Shown here piece after piece: positions 1-10,200 of a stretch of 64,000 nt of DNA. The stretch is from positions 8,214,717 through 8,278,716 of the forward strand of contig JABACO010000007.1 in the NCBI GenBank assembly GCA_013339895.1, read 5' to 3'. The notes under the pieces were generated by a model that was given only the letters and a program-made list of their open reading frames with translations, searched no databases and was not told where the DNA came from. The position numbers and the translations under genes are program-made. Origin of the DNA: Ephydatia muelleri (lineage: Eukaryota; Porifera; Demospongiae; Spongillida; Spongillidae). The number at the start of each line of letters is the position of its first letter. The stretch's first letter is position 1.

Positions 1-542
1 AAATTTTCAATCAAATAATTCATGATGGAGAAAACCTCAAAGCAAATCAACACCCACATATTCAAGATCTAAAAGTCATACCTAGTTTTTAAAAATAAAC
101 ATCATTATAATTAGGATTGATAAACAATTAAGAGCACAATGCAAAGTTTAATACCTCAGTCTTCTAATACGTTTCATAATAAAATATGTACAGGGAACCT
201 TGTATAAGTTATATTGGAACAACTGAACAAAACAACCTTAAAATATGCACACTGTCTACAAAAATTGCAACAGCATGGGCTATGACTGCAAGATATTAAA
301 TTATTAAAAGAATTATTGTGGTTAAAGATGCACTTGCAGTTCAAAATAAAGTTGATTAATACTTGCAATTGGTACAACAAATAATAAATGAAACTTTTTC
401 CATGAAGGGCAGCAAATAGCTTAATAAAGCATATGGACTGTAATTTGTGCCTAATACTCAGACATCTTCTTATTGAACATGCATCACAAACATACAATTA
501 TTGCAGTGACACACTGCATGCAAATATAATGTGCATTTGTAC
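1..542. other. AT-rich stretch, no gene seen
   Basis: This is probably intron of the lactone oxidase gene that enters the window here. I searched the minus strand for the oxidase exon that should follow the one ending at 543 and did not find it. Short open frames are AT-rich and show no family resemblance. Confidence 0.4.
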
Positions 543-2461
543 CTGTTGACACTGCCCCTGCAACTGTTTGTGAGGATATGGAACCAAGGTTGATCATGGC
601 TAATCCGTGCTCCTCCAGGACTGTGTTCAGTTCACCTAGCGTAGTGCCTGCCTTTACAGTTACACTTGTCTCTCCTAAAGTTCTCTCCAATGCAACTAGA
701 CCTGACAAAGGTGCATGAAAACAATTATAAACTGGAGTTAGTATATTCTAGTTAGTATTTCTCCAATTAATTTTAAACATATGAACAGTGATCATGCAGG
801 AATGATGTATACGCAAGGTTACATATTCTGTGCATGTAACCAGTGCATCAAAAGATAATCAGTTAGGTTGACCCAGTAATGCTCAATCTTAACAGTTATG
901 TAGAAAATTGACACACACCTCATCTCATCTGGCCAGCATGGTTATATTAAGATCCGTAAGCTCTTGATCAGCTTTAAAATCCTGCCAACCAGCCGTTTAA
1001 AAAGAGACCGCCCCACAGCTGTTACAAATCGTGGAAAAAAGACCTATGCCTGAAATTATTACGTCATAACATAGCAACATGCCATAGCAACGTTAGGGGT
1101 TTCTTTGTTGAATACGTTCTAGATCTGTGTTCGATTAATGAACAAAGCCAAAGATGTCAACCCCAATGACTTGTCCATTGATGGTAATTAAGTTCACGTG
1201 TCATACATGTATTCACATGCAAAGAAATCTGCTCTGACACAGACAACCACTGACAGAACGTGTCACGACCTCGAATAGAAGAGAAGCGTTATTGTGAAGA
1301 GGCAAGTTTGAACACAATTAAATTTTTACCGAACTCTTTAGTAGATAAGATTCTATCCTACAGGCATGCCATGGCCAGGATTACCTTAATTGCTATGAAT
1401 CATTCTTAAGGGTGTTTAATCATGCAGTCTTGATAGCTTCTAAATTAGACATTTTGGGTAACTAAATTGGTAGCAGCAAGGTTCTGAAAGGTAATAAGAA
1501 ATGTTCTTCAGCACAGAGGGAGGTCATGTGTTGCAGTCTGTTGTGCATTGAAGCAAAAGTTCTGTGTAGCACAATCTGGCAATTATAGCTGTGCACATGA
1601 TTCCCAACAAATGCTGCTCCAAAGTAGATACTGAAAGACAGAGTGCCATCCAGACCTTGCAGTGAATGTGACTGTGTCCTAAACCTACCCCCTAGTCTAG
1701 TGAGGACTTGAGTCCTTAACACACAAAGGTCTGGATGATGCACTTCAGTCCTTAGTATGATTAGTTTAGAGGTGCATTTATTGGAATCATGTGCACAAAA
1801 CTCTGAAGGGATATACACCTAGATAAACAGTTGAGGGAAAGGAATGTCATTACATTTCTCTTGAAACACAAAAATAGGGTCGGTAACTTCTCCCTTCTCC
1901 AAGTGAAATTTTAACTCTTGCAAGTTTTCTCCTAAAAAAGTGTTATTCATCCTTTAACTCTTCGTGCGCATCCATTAATACAGCCGTGGCCCAGGCTTCA
2001 AAATTTATTCTCCAGGGTCCGTGGGCAGTATTATATTTTGCGCAAGTACAAAGCGCACATGACTTTTTCTATCCAAGTCTGTCTGATTATGACAGTCAAA
2101 TTTCTACACATACGTTTACCTTTGTAGTTGCAAAGAGAAACGAGGATATCTTGACAGTTGGCAATCGCTGACCACGAATGACCGGAACCTACTACACTCA
2201 TTTTGCGCCCTTCATGCGCGGCCCATCTCACCAAGTCGACCATCTCAGTTTCGGACGAAGGTGAGTGTAGATTGCTGTGATTGAAGAACACTAATCCATC
2301 TGGGAAGACAGAATAACAGTGAGACACGCCCCACACGTTGCCGCTGCAGCTGTACCGTAGTTCAGAGTCGGGACGACGTCTAACGGCGAAGATTTGAACC
2401 TATTTATCGTCCATGCAATCAGCACCAATGAAAAGCTGAGAAACAAAAGCCGAGAACACAT
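543..2461 (-). CDS. L-gulonolactone oxidase-like FAD sugar-lactone oxidase, 5' exons (partial)
   Basis: Three minus-strand exons join in frame: 2356-2461, 2120-2299 and 543-701, all with GT-AG borders (phases 1, 2/1, 2/1). Intron 1 is only 56 bp. The start at 2461 was chosen because it gives an N-terminal hydrophobic stretch (about residues 5-19), a likely signal anchor. What follows is the FAD-binding (PCMH-type) fold. The VVGSGHSWS stretch matches the family's VVGGGHSPSD nucleotide loop. The stretch VKAGTTLGELNTVLEEHGLA, followed by a TVAGAVSTG-like loop, is the oxidase signature that packs on the isoalloxazine ring. Known members are ER-membrane enzymes that oxidise L-gulono- or L-galactono-1,4-lactone in ascorbate synthesis. 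The substrate cannot be told here because the substrate domain lies beyond the left edge. The region 702-2119 is intron and carries a transposase relic at 1462-1818. Confidence 0.75.
1462..1818 (-). pseudogene. N-RAG-TP-like transposase fragment in intron
   Basis: The minus strand encodes a stretch reading IYFGAAFVGNHVH. This matches the FGGAFVGNHIHK-type motif seen in the transposase of the larger element at 15.7 kb (around 15735-15775 on the plus strand). The flanking residues are only loosely similar, so this is a short old fragment lying inside an intron of the lactone oxidase gene. Confidence 0.4.
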
Positions 2462-3874
2462 ATCCCAAAAGTGACGTACTTCGTACCCAGACCCTAATGA
2501 CGTAAGCATTATTGCATTAACTCTCTTGTTCATGTAATTGGCTTTGCTGCAATCAAGTTGACTATTCATTTCTATTCTCTGTTATTATGGGGGTCACCAT
2601 CGTCGCATGTGGTTCCTTACACGACCAACCACTAACCTCACATGCTCAGCTAGCCAATTTTGCAGATACATCTATAAAGTCATAACAATAATTGTTAAAT
2701 TGAACTCTATTGACATAGTTATATTTTAAATTATTTGTACACACCCAAAATATGTTTCTTAGTCAGCTTCAGAAATGAGGTTGACAACGCTCTTCCAGCT
2801 GTTTACAATCACGCTCTACTCACTCCGCTGTCAATCCTGGACTAATATGCGTGCGCGCTCTCAAAAAATAATCCTTTTCCAACGTCATTCCCGAAGCCTG
2901 CTGTATTGTACACATCATGTTACACCCAGTATTCGCAAATGAAGGCAAATTAAGTTTTCAAACGTATATAATTTCTTAATAGGAATCATTAATTTATGGA
3001 TATACAGTGCAGACGTTAAGCCAATACAAAATTTGTGTGATTAAAATCTGACCAGCCTTATTAGATGTAATAATAAAATCAAATACGATCCAATTAATGT
3101 GATATAATAATGTACAACAAGTTTCAATTAATTGGAGGATTTATAAACTACACATTAACACTGAATAGTTTTTTGAAATGTAATTAAATTTGATCTCTGC
3201 GTTTTATTCAAAACAACAAATCAAACTTGAAAACACTAAACACCGCAAGGCTTTTAATGGACTTTGACTTTTAATAACTCTCTATCATATAATTTTAATT
3301 GTTAGTTTTTACTTCACTTCATAGCAAATGTTTATAAATAAATAAACTCAATAGATTTAAATGCATATTGACGTTAAATGTTGATAAAAATTAATGTAGC
3401 TCCACAGCATATTCATATCTCGAGCGTCTTATGAATTAATCAGCTCTAATTGATGGGTGTATAATACGGTCGTAAATTTCCATCTGACGGGGCATAGTAC
3501 AGTTGACGCTCACTCATCGGAATCACTAATTCAATATCCCTTCTTGTCTTATCTTCTCGGTATTGACGTATTCATTGCTAATCCAAGTGGATGCATGGCA
3601 TTACCATATGCAGGTGCCCCCCCCCCCCCCCCCCCCCATGCACCTGGTTGAGGCAACACATATTTAATTCAGTAAATGGAAACAATCCATAAAACCCCGT
3701 CGCATATTTGCGAGCGAATCTTTGTCTCTTCTGTAAGTTTACTGAATAAATCAAGTTCGAGTGGCCTATCGCCTCAGATTGTATTGGTATAATCATAATA
3801 ATTATTGTAGATACACATATTACATAACGTATCATATCTGGGTCAAGCAGCTATACATTAGGCCTGAGAAGTTC
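2462..3874. other. Intergenic, no gene seen
   Basis: AT-rich sequence. It includes a short stretch at 2486-2515 that resembles one arm of the foldback element at 17166 (shared GTACCCAGACCC). It also includes a C homopolymer of about 20 at 3618-3638. No exon with convincing coding character was found. Confidence 0.4.
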
Positions 3875-4441
3875 CTATTCTGGCGTGGCAGCAGCTGCTT
3901 TGGGTTTTGGAGTCGTCTCCTTGCTGTAAAACACAGTTATCTTTGCTTCGTTTCCTGGAGCGCTTCGAACCGATATCGTGTTCTCCACTCCGTCGATCAA
4001 AACGGTGGTTTCCTTTGACGAAGCTCCGTCGCGCTCAATATTCGCGGTCACCACCATATCACCAAAAAATTCATTTCTGTAGTTGATCACGATAGTCAGG
4101 ATCGTCTCGGGGTTTACGGCGAGGTGGTATCGCACGACTCCGTTGACACCAAACCCGAGCGCTTTGTTGCAAATGGAATACGTCGATTCGCTATTGGCAG
4201 CAACGTTGCCTGGAGCCGTCCAAAAGCGACCTTTTCGAAATTGATAGTTGGCGTCGTCAAAGGTTAATCGGAAGTCGGTTTCATTGACGACAGTAGATTG
4301 AAGCCATCTGCACCGAGAAACGTTCAATAGCATGCGCAACAAAAACATGCATGCATGTAAATAAAAAGAAGCACTAGAGTTACGTAGGGGGACTATAAAG
4401 TACCTGAATTTGCTCTGTAAATCGGACGAACTCACTCCCAT
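3875..4441 (-). CDS. Actinoporin-like protein, short N-terminus (156 aa)
   Basis: Two exons, 4404-4441 and 3875-4307, join at a phase-2 GT-AG intron of 96 bp; an in-frame stop lies upstream of the start. The mature domain begins right after the splice (WLQSTVVNETD) and continues with a Phe-rich, Gly-rich beta sandwich: GRFWTAPGNVAANSESTYS, then NYRNEFFGD, then SAPGNEAKITVFY. This order recalls actinoporins (VxxxNET/S, PxxxxxxxxxxYS, a PxDYNxYxN-like loop, and a MxxxGEAKMxIxI end), a fold whose members bind membrane phosphocholine lipids. The first exon encodes only 13 residues, so the N-terminal amphipathic helix present in the neighbouring paralogue at 5138 is missing. It could therefore be a non-lytic family member, a lipid-binding lectin, or a gene with an unseen alternative first exon. 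The intron position and phase match the neighbour exactly. An aegerolysin-like assignment is the main alternative. Confidence 0.6.
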   Translation of the reverse strand: MGVSSSDLQSKFRYFIVPLRNSSASFYLHACMFLLRMLLNVSRCRWLQSTVVNETDFRLTFDDANYQFRKGRFWTAPGNVAANSESTYSICNKALGFGVNGVVRYHLAVNPETILTIVINYRNEFFGDMVVTANIERDGASSKETTVLIDGVENTISVRSAPGNEAKITVFYSKETTPKPKAAAATPE

Positions 4442-5137
4442 AGTTACTTCAGCGCGGCTAGAGTGTATAGTGAGTTAAGCCTCAATAGGAAGAGACATTC
4501 ACGTGATCATCGAGGGACAAGTATATGAATCATGATTGTCTCACTGGCTGCATATATGCAAGCGTTGCAACGTGAGTAACACTGTGCCCCATGCATTCAC
4601 GTAACAGTGGCGCGGGAACGCGATGCTATTCATAATCACGCAGGGGTGCTGTGCAAGCGATCTGTCAACCAGCTTGCACTTGTGGGATGCAAGAAACACA
4701 TAAAAGCAAGGGGCAAATGGTATAGTCATGGATGTTTCACGAGGGAGATGAATAAAGCAATAATGTATTCATCGGTTTGGAATGTCTACCTGCATGTAAG
4801 TAGTTGTGCGTGCAGTTAGATGACCAAGTCAGAGCTCAGAAATAGTCCGCATACAGTATGCAAGCTTATATGCCCCATCTGAATGCAAGTGTATTCTTTC
4901 GAATACCATATATTACGTCTACACAATAATGCATGATTATACTCCACGTACTCCAATTCAGAGTATATATACCTTCTATCCGTACATGTACGCCGATCCA
5001 TATATTCTGGGCTTATATTTGAATGGGAGCTTTGTAGAGGCGGATTGCAAACCAACATCATTAATAAAGATTGTGCCTAGCTAAGGTATCACGTGTAATC
5101 TGTGAATTAATTGACTGTGCTCAATATCCTTTCCAAA
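4442..5137. promoter_or_regulatory. Shared divergent intergenic region of the actinoporin-like pair
   Basis: These 696 bp separate two head-to-head paralogues and probably hold both promoters. No clear TATA box or paired motif was recognised. Two CACGTG-like words (CACGTG at about 4501, TCACGTG at about 5090) sit near the two ends, one near each start. Whether they matter is a guess. Confidence 0.35.
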
Positions 5138-5725
5138 ATGGCTAAAATCGTGAAGTGCGTAGCTTTTCCACTGTACACCGCTGCCAATGTCGTAGGATCT
5201 GCTCTTAAATTGATCAAAGAGCCGTATGACTTGCAAAGTAAGATTAGGTGAGTTGGAAGTTAAGTTATATCAATATCAATGGCATTATCTGTTTATTTGC
5301 ATCACAGATGGATGCAGGTCACAATTGCCAACGAAACTGATTTACGCCTCGTTTTTGACGACACGAGTTACGAATTTCAAAGAGGGCGATTTTGGACTTC
5401 GCCAAAAAACATCGCAGCAAACAGCGAGTCTACGTTTTCCGTATGCAACAAGAAATTTGGTGTCAACTTGGATGGCCGAGTCGTTTTTCGCCTCGAAGGC
5501 GCGGATCAATCGACTAATATCGTCGTCGGCTATGTAAACAAATTCTTTGGTAACATACACCTCACTGGTCGATTTGAGGGTGAGGGCGCAGGTCGTGACG
5601 CGATTTTGAACATTAATGGCAAGGCGACAAAAGTGGGCATCTCGTGCGCTCCAGGGAGTGAAGGCAAGATTACCATTTTCTACGAAACGGAACAGCAATC
5701 AAAAGAAGCTAACTCCCAATTGTGA
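5138..5725 (+). CDS. Actinoporin-like pore-forming-type protein (175 aa)
   Basis: Exon 1 is 5138-5247 and exon 2 is 5308-5725, joined by a 60-bp phase-2 GT-AG intron. Exon 1 encodes about 36 residues with a hydrophobic/amphipathic character (FPLYTAANVVGSALKLIKEP) followed by DLQSKIR. Exon 2 encodes the beta-sandwich domain (VTIANETDLRLVF, GRFWTSPKNIAANSESTFS, GYVNKFFGNIH, APGSEGKITIFY). The total length of 175 aa and the layout of helix, short linker, then sandwich agree with actinoporins (about 175-179 aa), where the helix inserts into sphingomyelin membranes. There is no signal peptide, so secretion would need another route, or the protein acts inside cells. It is a close paralogue of the divergent gene at 3875-4441. 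Family assignment rests on motif order only. Confidence 0.65.
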
Positions 5726-6540
5726 AATGCCAGGCAATTGTACACCGCTTCGGCGGAATGTTCCATGTCTTAGCTCTATGTACGGTATAATATAAGATGA
5801 TGTCGGATCCATTAATTATTATACTGCATTCAGAATTACGCATGGACAGAATAGACACAATTGCTCACCTTAGAAGAAGCATACGTACATATAATTTACA
5901 TGTATATGAGCAATCATGCCGTCTCATGCATGATACGGAAGGAGTTATGAAAATGGGCTTCCAGTACTGCAAGGGGGGTGGAGGGAAATCACTGTAATTT
6001 AAATCCCCCGGGCACCCTGCAAAGTGGATCCCTGCATGCTGGAACACTGTGGACGCTCTCGAGCAGCCGCATGCTGTTTACTCCGCGGGCACGGTTGTAT
6101 GCGGCTGGACATTAGGTTTACAATTAGAACGTTACGGTATGTACCTCGAGAATTGAAAACAGACACCTCATTACTGCGTATCCATGTTTCGAAGCTGATA
6201 ACGACTCAGCAGAACCAGCGAATCAAAATACGAAAATTGATTCAAACTCCGCATATATCGCTGCTTTACACGCACTCTCACGTCACACGACAATGATATG
6301 CGCAAGCTGTTTACATAACGCCACGCAGCAATCTTTTGTGGAGTAAATTCGGTAGAGTGGACTTCGTGCACTAATCCAGACTGAAGGTAAGCCTAAAATA
6401 GCGATGTACAAGAGAGATGTGGCTGTTAGAATTATCACTCACAAAGTAGTGACGAATTTTCTGTCGTCGCAAACAGCAATCGTTTTTCATGAATAATCGA
6501 TATGGCTGTTGTAATAAATGTACATGTATGTAATTACAGG
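5726..6540. other. Intergenic, no gene seen
   Basis: This spans from the 3' end of the actinoporin-like gene to the start of recognisable transposon coding sequence. No feature was identified, and no terminal repeat of the N-RAG-TP-like element was recognised here. Confidence 0.35.
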
Positions 6541-6541
6541 A

Positions 6542-6760
6542 ATGGATTACCACATCCAGCAAGTGCCCAAGCACTGCAGAGTGGGTGGGCAACGCTTAAA
6601 AATGCGTAAACACAAGCAAACAGCTAGCTATGATTGCAAAACATTTGCAGATACACTTAGCATAAACACCTCTACTGATGATACCAGCATACATCCTGAA
6701 CGTTTCTGTATCAGCTGTAAGCATTCCATGCAAAGAACCATCCACGCTTTGACAGAGAGG
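6542..6760 (+). pseudogene. RAG1 N-terminal-region-like zinc motif exon
   Basis: This encodes VPKHCRVGGQRLK, then DCKTFADTLSINTSTDD, then SIHPERFCISCKHSM. RAG1 and N-RAG-TP proteins share this pattern: a C-x2-C/G-type start, a short hydrophobic linker ending in a D-rich turn, and a [ST][IV]HPxxFCxxC zinc knuckle. One expected Cys of the first knuckle reads as Gly. A further RAG1-like W-x-H/Y...C segment (FQWQKYTDEECNV) follows at about 6789-6830 in another frame, so the exon has decayed. Confidence 0.55.
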
Positions 6761-6992
6761 GTACATTACAGTGTGCTACAATCCCATTTCAGTGGCAGAA
6801 GTATACCGATGAAGAATGCAATGTACATACACATAATAAAGAACTTCTGGTGTGCATGACTTCATAAAACACACATGCAGGTGTGTGAGCACTTTAGTAA
6901 AAGTGAGAGAGGAAATGTGAGGAGATCAACTGTTGGTAGAGGCCGCCAACCAAGGGTCACACCCAATATTTTCATAGATTATCTTTGGAAGA

Positions 6993-7367
6993 TTGCCTCT
7001 CCTCCAATCTTCTCTCATGATCATTGTCCAGCCACCTGTTGCAAGCCAGAATAGCTTGTCTGTTTTGAGCCAGCTCAAGTGTCAACTGTGTTCCAATCTT
7101 CTGACACAGCCAATCGAGCTCCCGTGCAGTGCACTGGTATGCACCAAGTGCATAGTTAACTGGATAGCAGCAACAGGTGCTGAGAACTGTCCTTGTTGCT
7201 CTGATGATGGCCCCTTGCTTTCATCATGGATAAGACCAGCATCAAACCTGATACTTCTGTTGTTAGCAGATATTCTGGTGCAATGTGTCAGCTGCAGCAG
7301 AGATCTGAAGGCAGACGCTTATGAAGCGCACCATCTCTTACTCCTGATAAAGAAAGGGAAGCTGTAG
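6993..7367 (+). pseudogene. RAG1-like RING finger plus second zinc motif
   Basis: The residues run KCQLCSNLLTQPIELPC...LVCTKCIVNW...ENCPCC, a C3HC4-like RING in which the usual His is Ala/Leu. Then comes LILLLLADILVQCVSCSRDLK and a final HH. RAG1 has the same succession: a RING with a DPVE-type turn, then a leucine-rich helix, VxC..C, and a terminal HH zinc finger forming the zinc-binding dimerisation domain. The leucine-rich helix and terminal HH are what make this RAG1-like and not just any RING. Confidence 0.55.
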
Positions 7368-7538
7368 TACTTTTGAAGAAGGCAATCTCAACCTAAAAGG
7401 GTATCATACATCTTGCAGCAGGAGGAACAGTTAAGTTTATTTAGCTTATTATAATGTTGCATAACATTGTATCCTCACTTTAGCCAATGACATTCATTCA
7501 AGTGACCAAGGCCCAGCTCATCTGTTAGTTCAAGGACT

Positions 7539-8470
7539 GTGAAAATTAGATGCTCTGAGATGCAGACCATGCGAAGCATAATCAGTGGAGGAGAACCATC
7601 TGCCCTCATTCAGAACGAAGACCTTGCACTGAATGTTGAAGAAAGAAGAGGCTTGTTGCAGAAAGCAGGCATCTCTTCCACCATAGCTATTGGGACAGCT
7701 GAAGTTTTGGCAATAAAAGCAAGTCTTTTTATTCCCTGGAATAAATTACGACTTCATAGATGGCATACATACAATAGGCAAAACATAGCATCAATCATAA
7801 TTCACTGCCTTTTTCAGGTAGCTCAAATCTTCAGGCATTTCACTGTCTGGTGAGGAGAGAATGAGAGACAAATTTCTAGACAAATCGTTGGTGATAATCT
7901 GAAAGGAGAGCTTGCACCTTTTCCCTTTTATGCTTCCATTGGGTAGAGAGGAAATTAATAGAGCTCCTCTAATATATATTCCAGAGCTGGTTGCAAAGGT
8001 TGTCCACCTCTTAGAAGAGAATGAGAGGTAATGGGTTTAGACAAGCATACCAATGCAAAGGCCAACATTTTCACATGCACCTTTTCATGCAGGACAAGAA
8101 GGCTTACCTGGCATGAAGGATTCATACCTGCCAGTGAGGTATGGATAAAGATAGGAGCAGTGGAACGTTCAAAATGAATTTCCAAATTGTCAATATTGCC
8201 ACTCCCAATTCTGTCCACAACACATGTGTGTTTCGCTGCTTCTCTCACAGCTGGGGACAGTGTCACCAACCTCCATTCAGCACTTGCCCATTTCAAAGAC
8301 CAGGTAGAACATCTTAATGGAATGAAATTGAGGTAAGAAGTTGTTTAATTATGCTTGTCAATAATACATCATTGCATAATTGCAGACAGTATACAATCAA
8401 GATATTCATATGTGGGGACTTAGAGTTTTTGCCCCAAATGTATGAATTATCCGTAGCAAGTGGTAGGTGG
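7539..8470 (+). pseudogene. N-RAG-TP-like transposase, first half
   Basis: Successive exon pieces show an acidic region with LLQKAGISSTIAIGTAEVLAIKA, then LFIPWNKLR, then RLTWHEGFIPASEVWIKIG, then KMNFQIVNIATPNSVHNTC, then KIFICGDLEFLPQMYELS. The GDxEF stretch would be an early catalytic Asp of a DDE-type enzyme. The pieces lie in more than one frame and the sequence breaks off at about 8470, where inserted DNA begins. Assignment to this family is from memory of the motif order. Confidence 0.5.
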
Positions 8471-8949
8471 GCATTACTATTTTCCATGCATAAATTGTCA
8501 GTAACATAATAAACAAGGCTTTAATGGATTGAATCCGAATTCGGATATCCTATCTGAAAGGCCAACAGATCGGATTCAGTTTCGTTACATTAATCATTCA
8601 GATTGATGTTCCAAAGGCGTGACAGATTCGGATTATAGCCCGCCCAATCCCATCGGATGCTAACACGCATATCTGAATATCCGGTGGTCTGGGACGGAGG
8701 GAAAGCAGCCATATTTTTCCAGATTCAAAGTCCGCGTGCGTTTTGTATTTTTGGCAAATGGTTGACGGTGTGTGAAATAAATGCAGGCTTTTATTTCTTT
8801 CCTTTTTTTTGTACTTAATGCTTTTTCTATTTTAAATTTTGCCACCGCCCTCTTCCAATTTGGGCATTTCCCCCTTGTTTGCTTTATATATGGGGGTGTG
8901 TGTATATTGTTTTCTTTTACAAGCATTGGTTTCATTTCTCACGTAGGTT

Positions 8950-10069
8950 CGACAATTTAGTAGAATGGTCTTCATTGCATGTGCTTGGTCGAAAACCACG
9001 CCCAGGAGCCAAACCTACATAGGACCCACTACCAGATATTCAGTTATCCAATGGCCGTTACCTTCAGATTCCGATCATGTACCCTGGCAGGGAATAATTT
9101 ACTTTTTTTAAATTGCGTAGCAATTTTGCTACGCAAGATCGAAGTTGATTAGCAACTCGGTTCAGTTGCATAGCAATTTTTTTCTCCGAAATGTGTGATG
9201 ATTCATAATTTGAACACAGCGCAGAGCTATCCCTCGCACACGCCCGTGCATTCGCTCCCCCTCCCCAAAATGAGGCCACCATCACATTTAAATAATATTT
9301 GTACATTTAAATCCAGGCCACCTGTATCTACGCCTTAGCGCGTACGCGTTCTTGGCATATACATGTATTAAATATACATGTATGTAAATATATAAAACAG
9401 GATTGATAAACATAGCTATGATAAACTCTTCCTGAACACACGATCAACCTAAGATAGAGTAGAGCGGTGCCCCATCATCGAACCCAAGTCCACTTCTCCA
9501 GTGACTCCACTTCACCCGTGAGCCCCTCAAACACAAACTGGATGCCCTTATGATGGCAAAGGCTAGACGTGCCTTACAGCACATATTTGAGAGTAGGGTT
9601 TTCCCCATTTGTGCTGCTAATCTCTTTAAAAAATGCATATACATGCACAGTACGGACCACATTTTTAATTAGAAAAAAACAACAACCTAGTAATGATTAC
9701 GTAATAATATATTGCTATACATACGTACGCAAGGTCACCTATTAATAGATTCGGCCCCTTTCATCGTTAATCGTCTGACATTAATTGTCGCGCTCGATGT
9801 CACTTGAGTGTGCACAATTCCGCTGATGAAACGTTGCGCGAGTAGTGTTTTGTACAGACGCCTTTCTGATTGGCATTCTTTTGTACCGTAAATACACCTC
9901 TTCGCGCAGCACTTACACTGAGCACGTGTCTCTGCAAACGCGATATATTGCATCGCAATTCTCTGCGACAATGTTTTGAAGTTGTTTCGCATCTTATAAA
10001 AAGTGCTTCGCAAAATGCGATGCGATACCGGTTAAATTATTCCCTCGTCTGCTAAATCAGAATCAGATT
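8950..10069. other. Repeat-derived stretch, no gene seen
   Basis: This is the left part of the interrupted TIR element. It contains a small hairpin at about 9112-9140 (TTGCGTAGCAA / TTGCTACGCAA) and TATATACATG-rich sequence at 9355-9395. Open frames here have no family signature. Confidence 0.35.
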
Positions 10070-10073
10070 CAGA

Positions 10074-10165
10074 TGTTAGGCGCAATCTATCAATTTGCGC
10101 AATTTATAAATTGCGCTGCGCATTATGTGAATCCACGTAGTGCGCAACAATTTATAAATTGCGCC
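10074..10165. repeat. Left TIR of the Ginger element
   Basis: It begins TGTTAGGCGCAA and contains two AATTTATAAATTGCGC palindromes. It pairs with the inverted copy ending at 14913. Confidence 0.85.
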
Positions 10166-10200
10166 ACGTGGTTGACCAGCGTTAACACTTCAGTTCCAAT

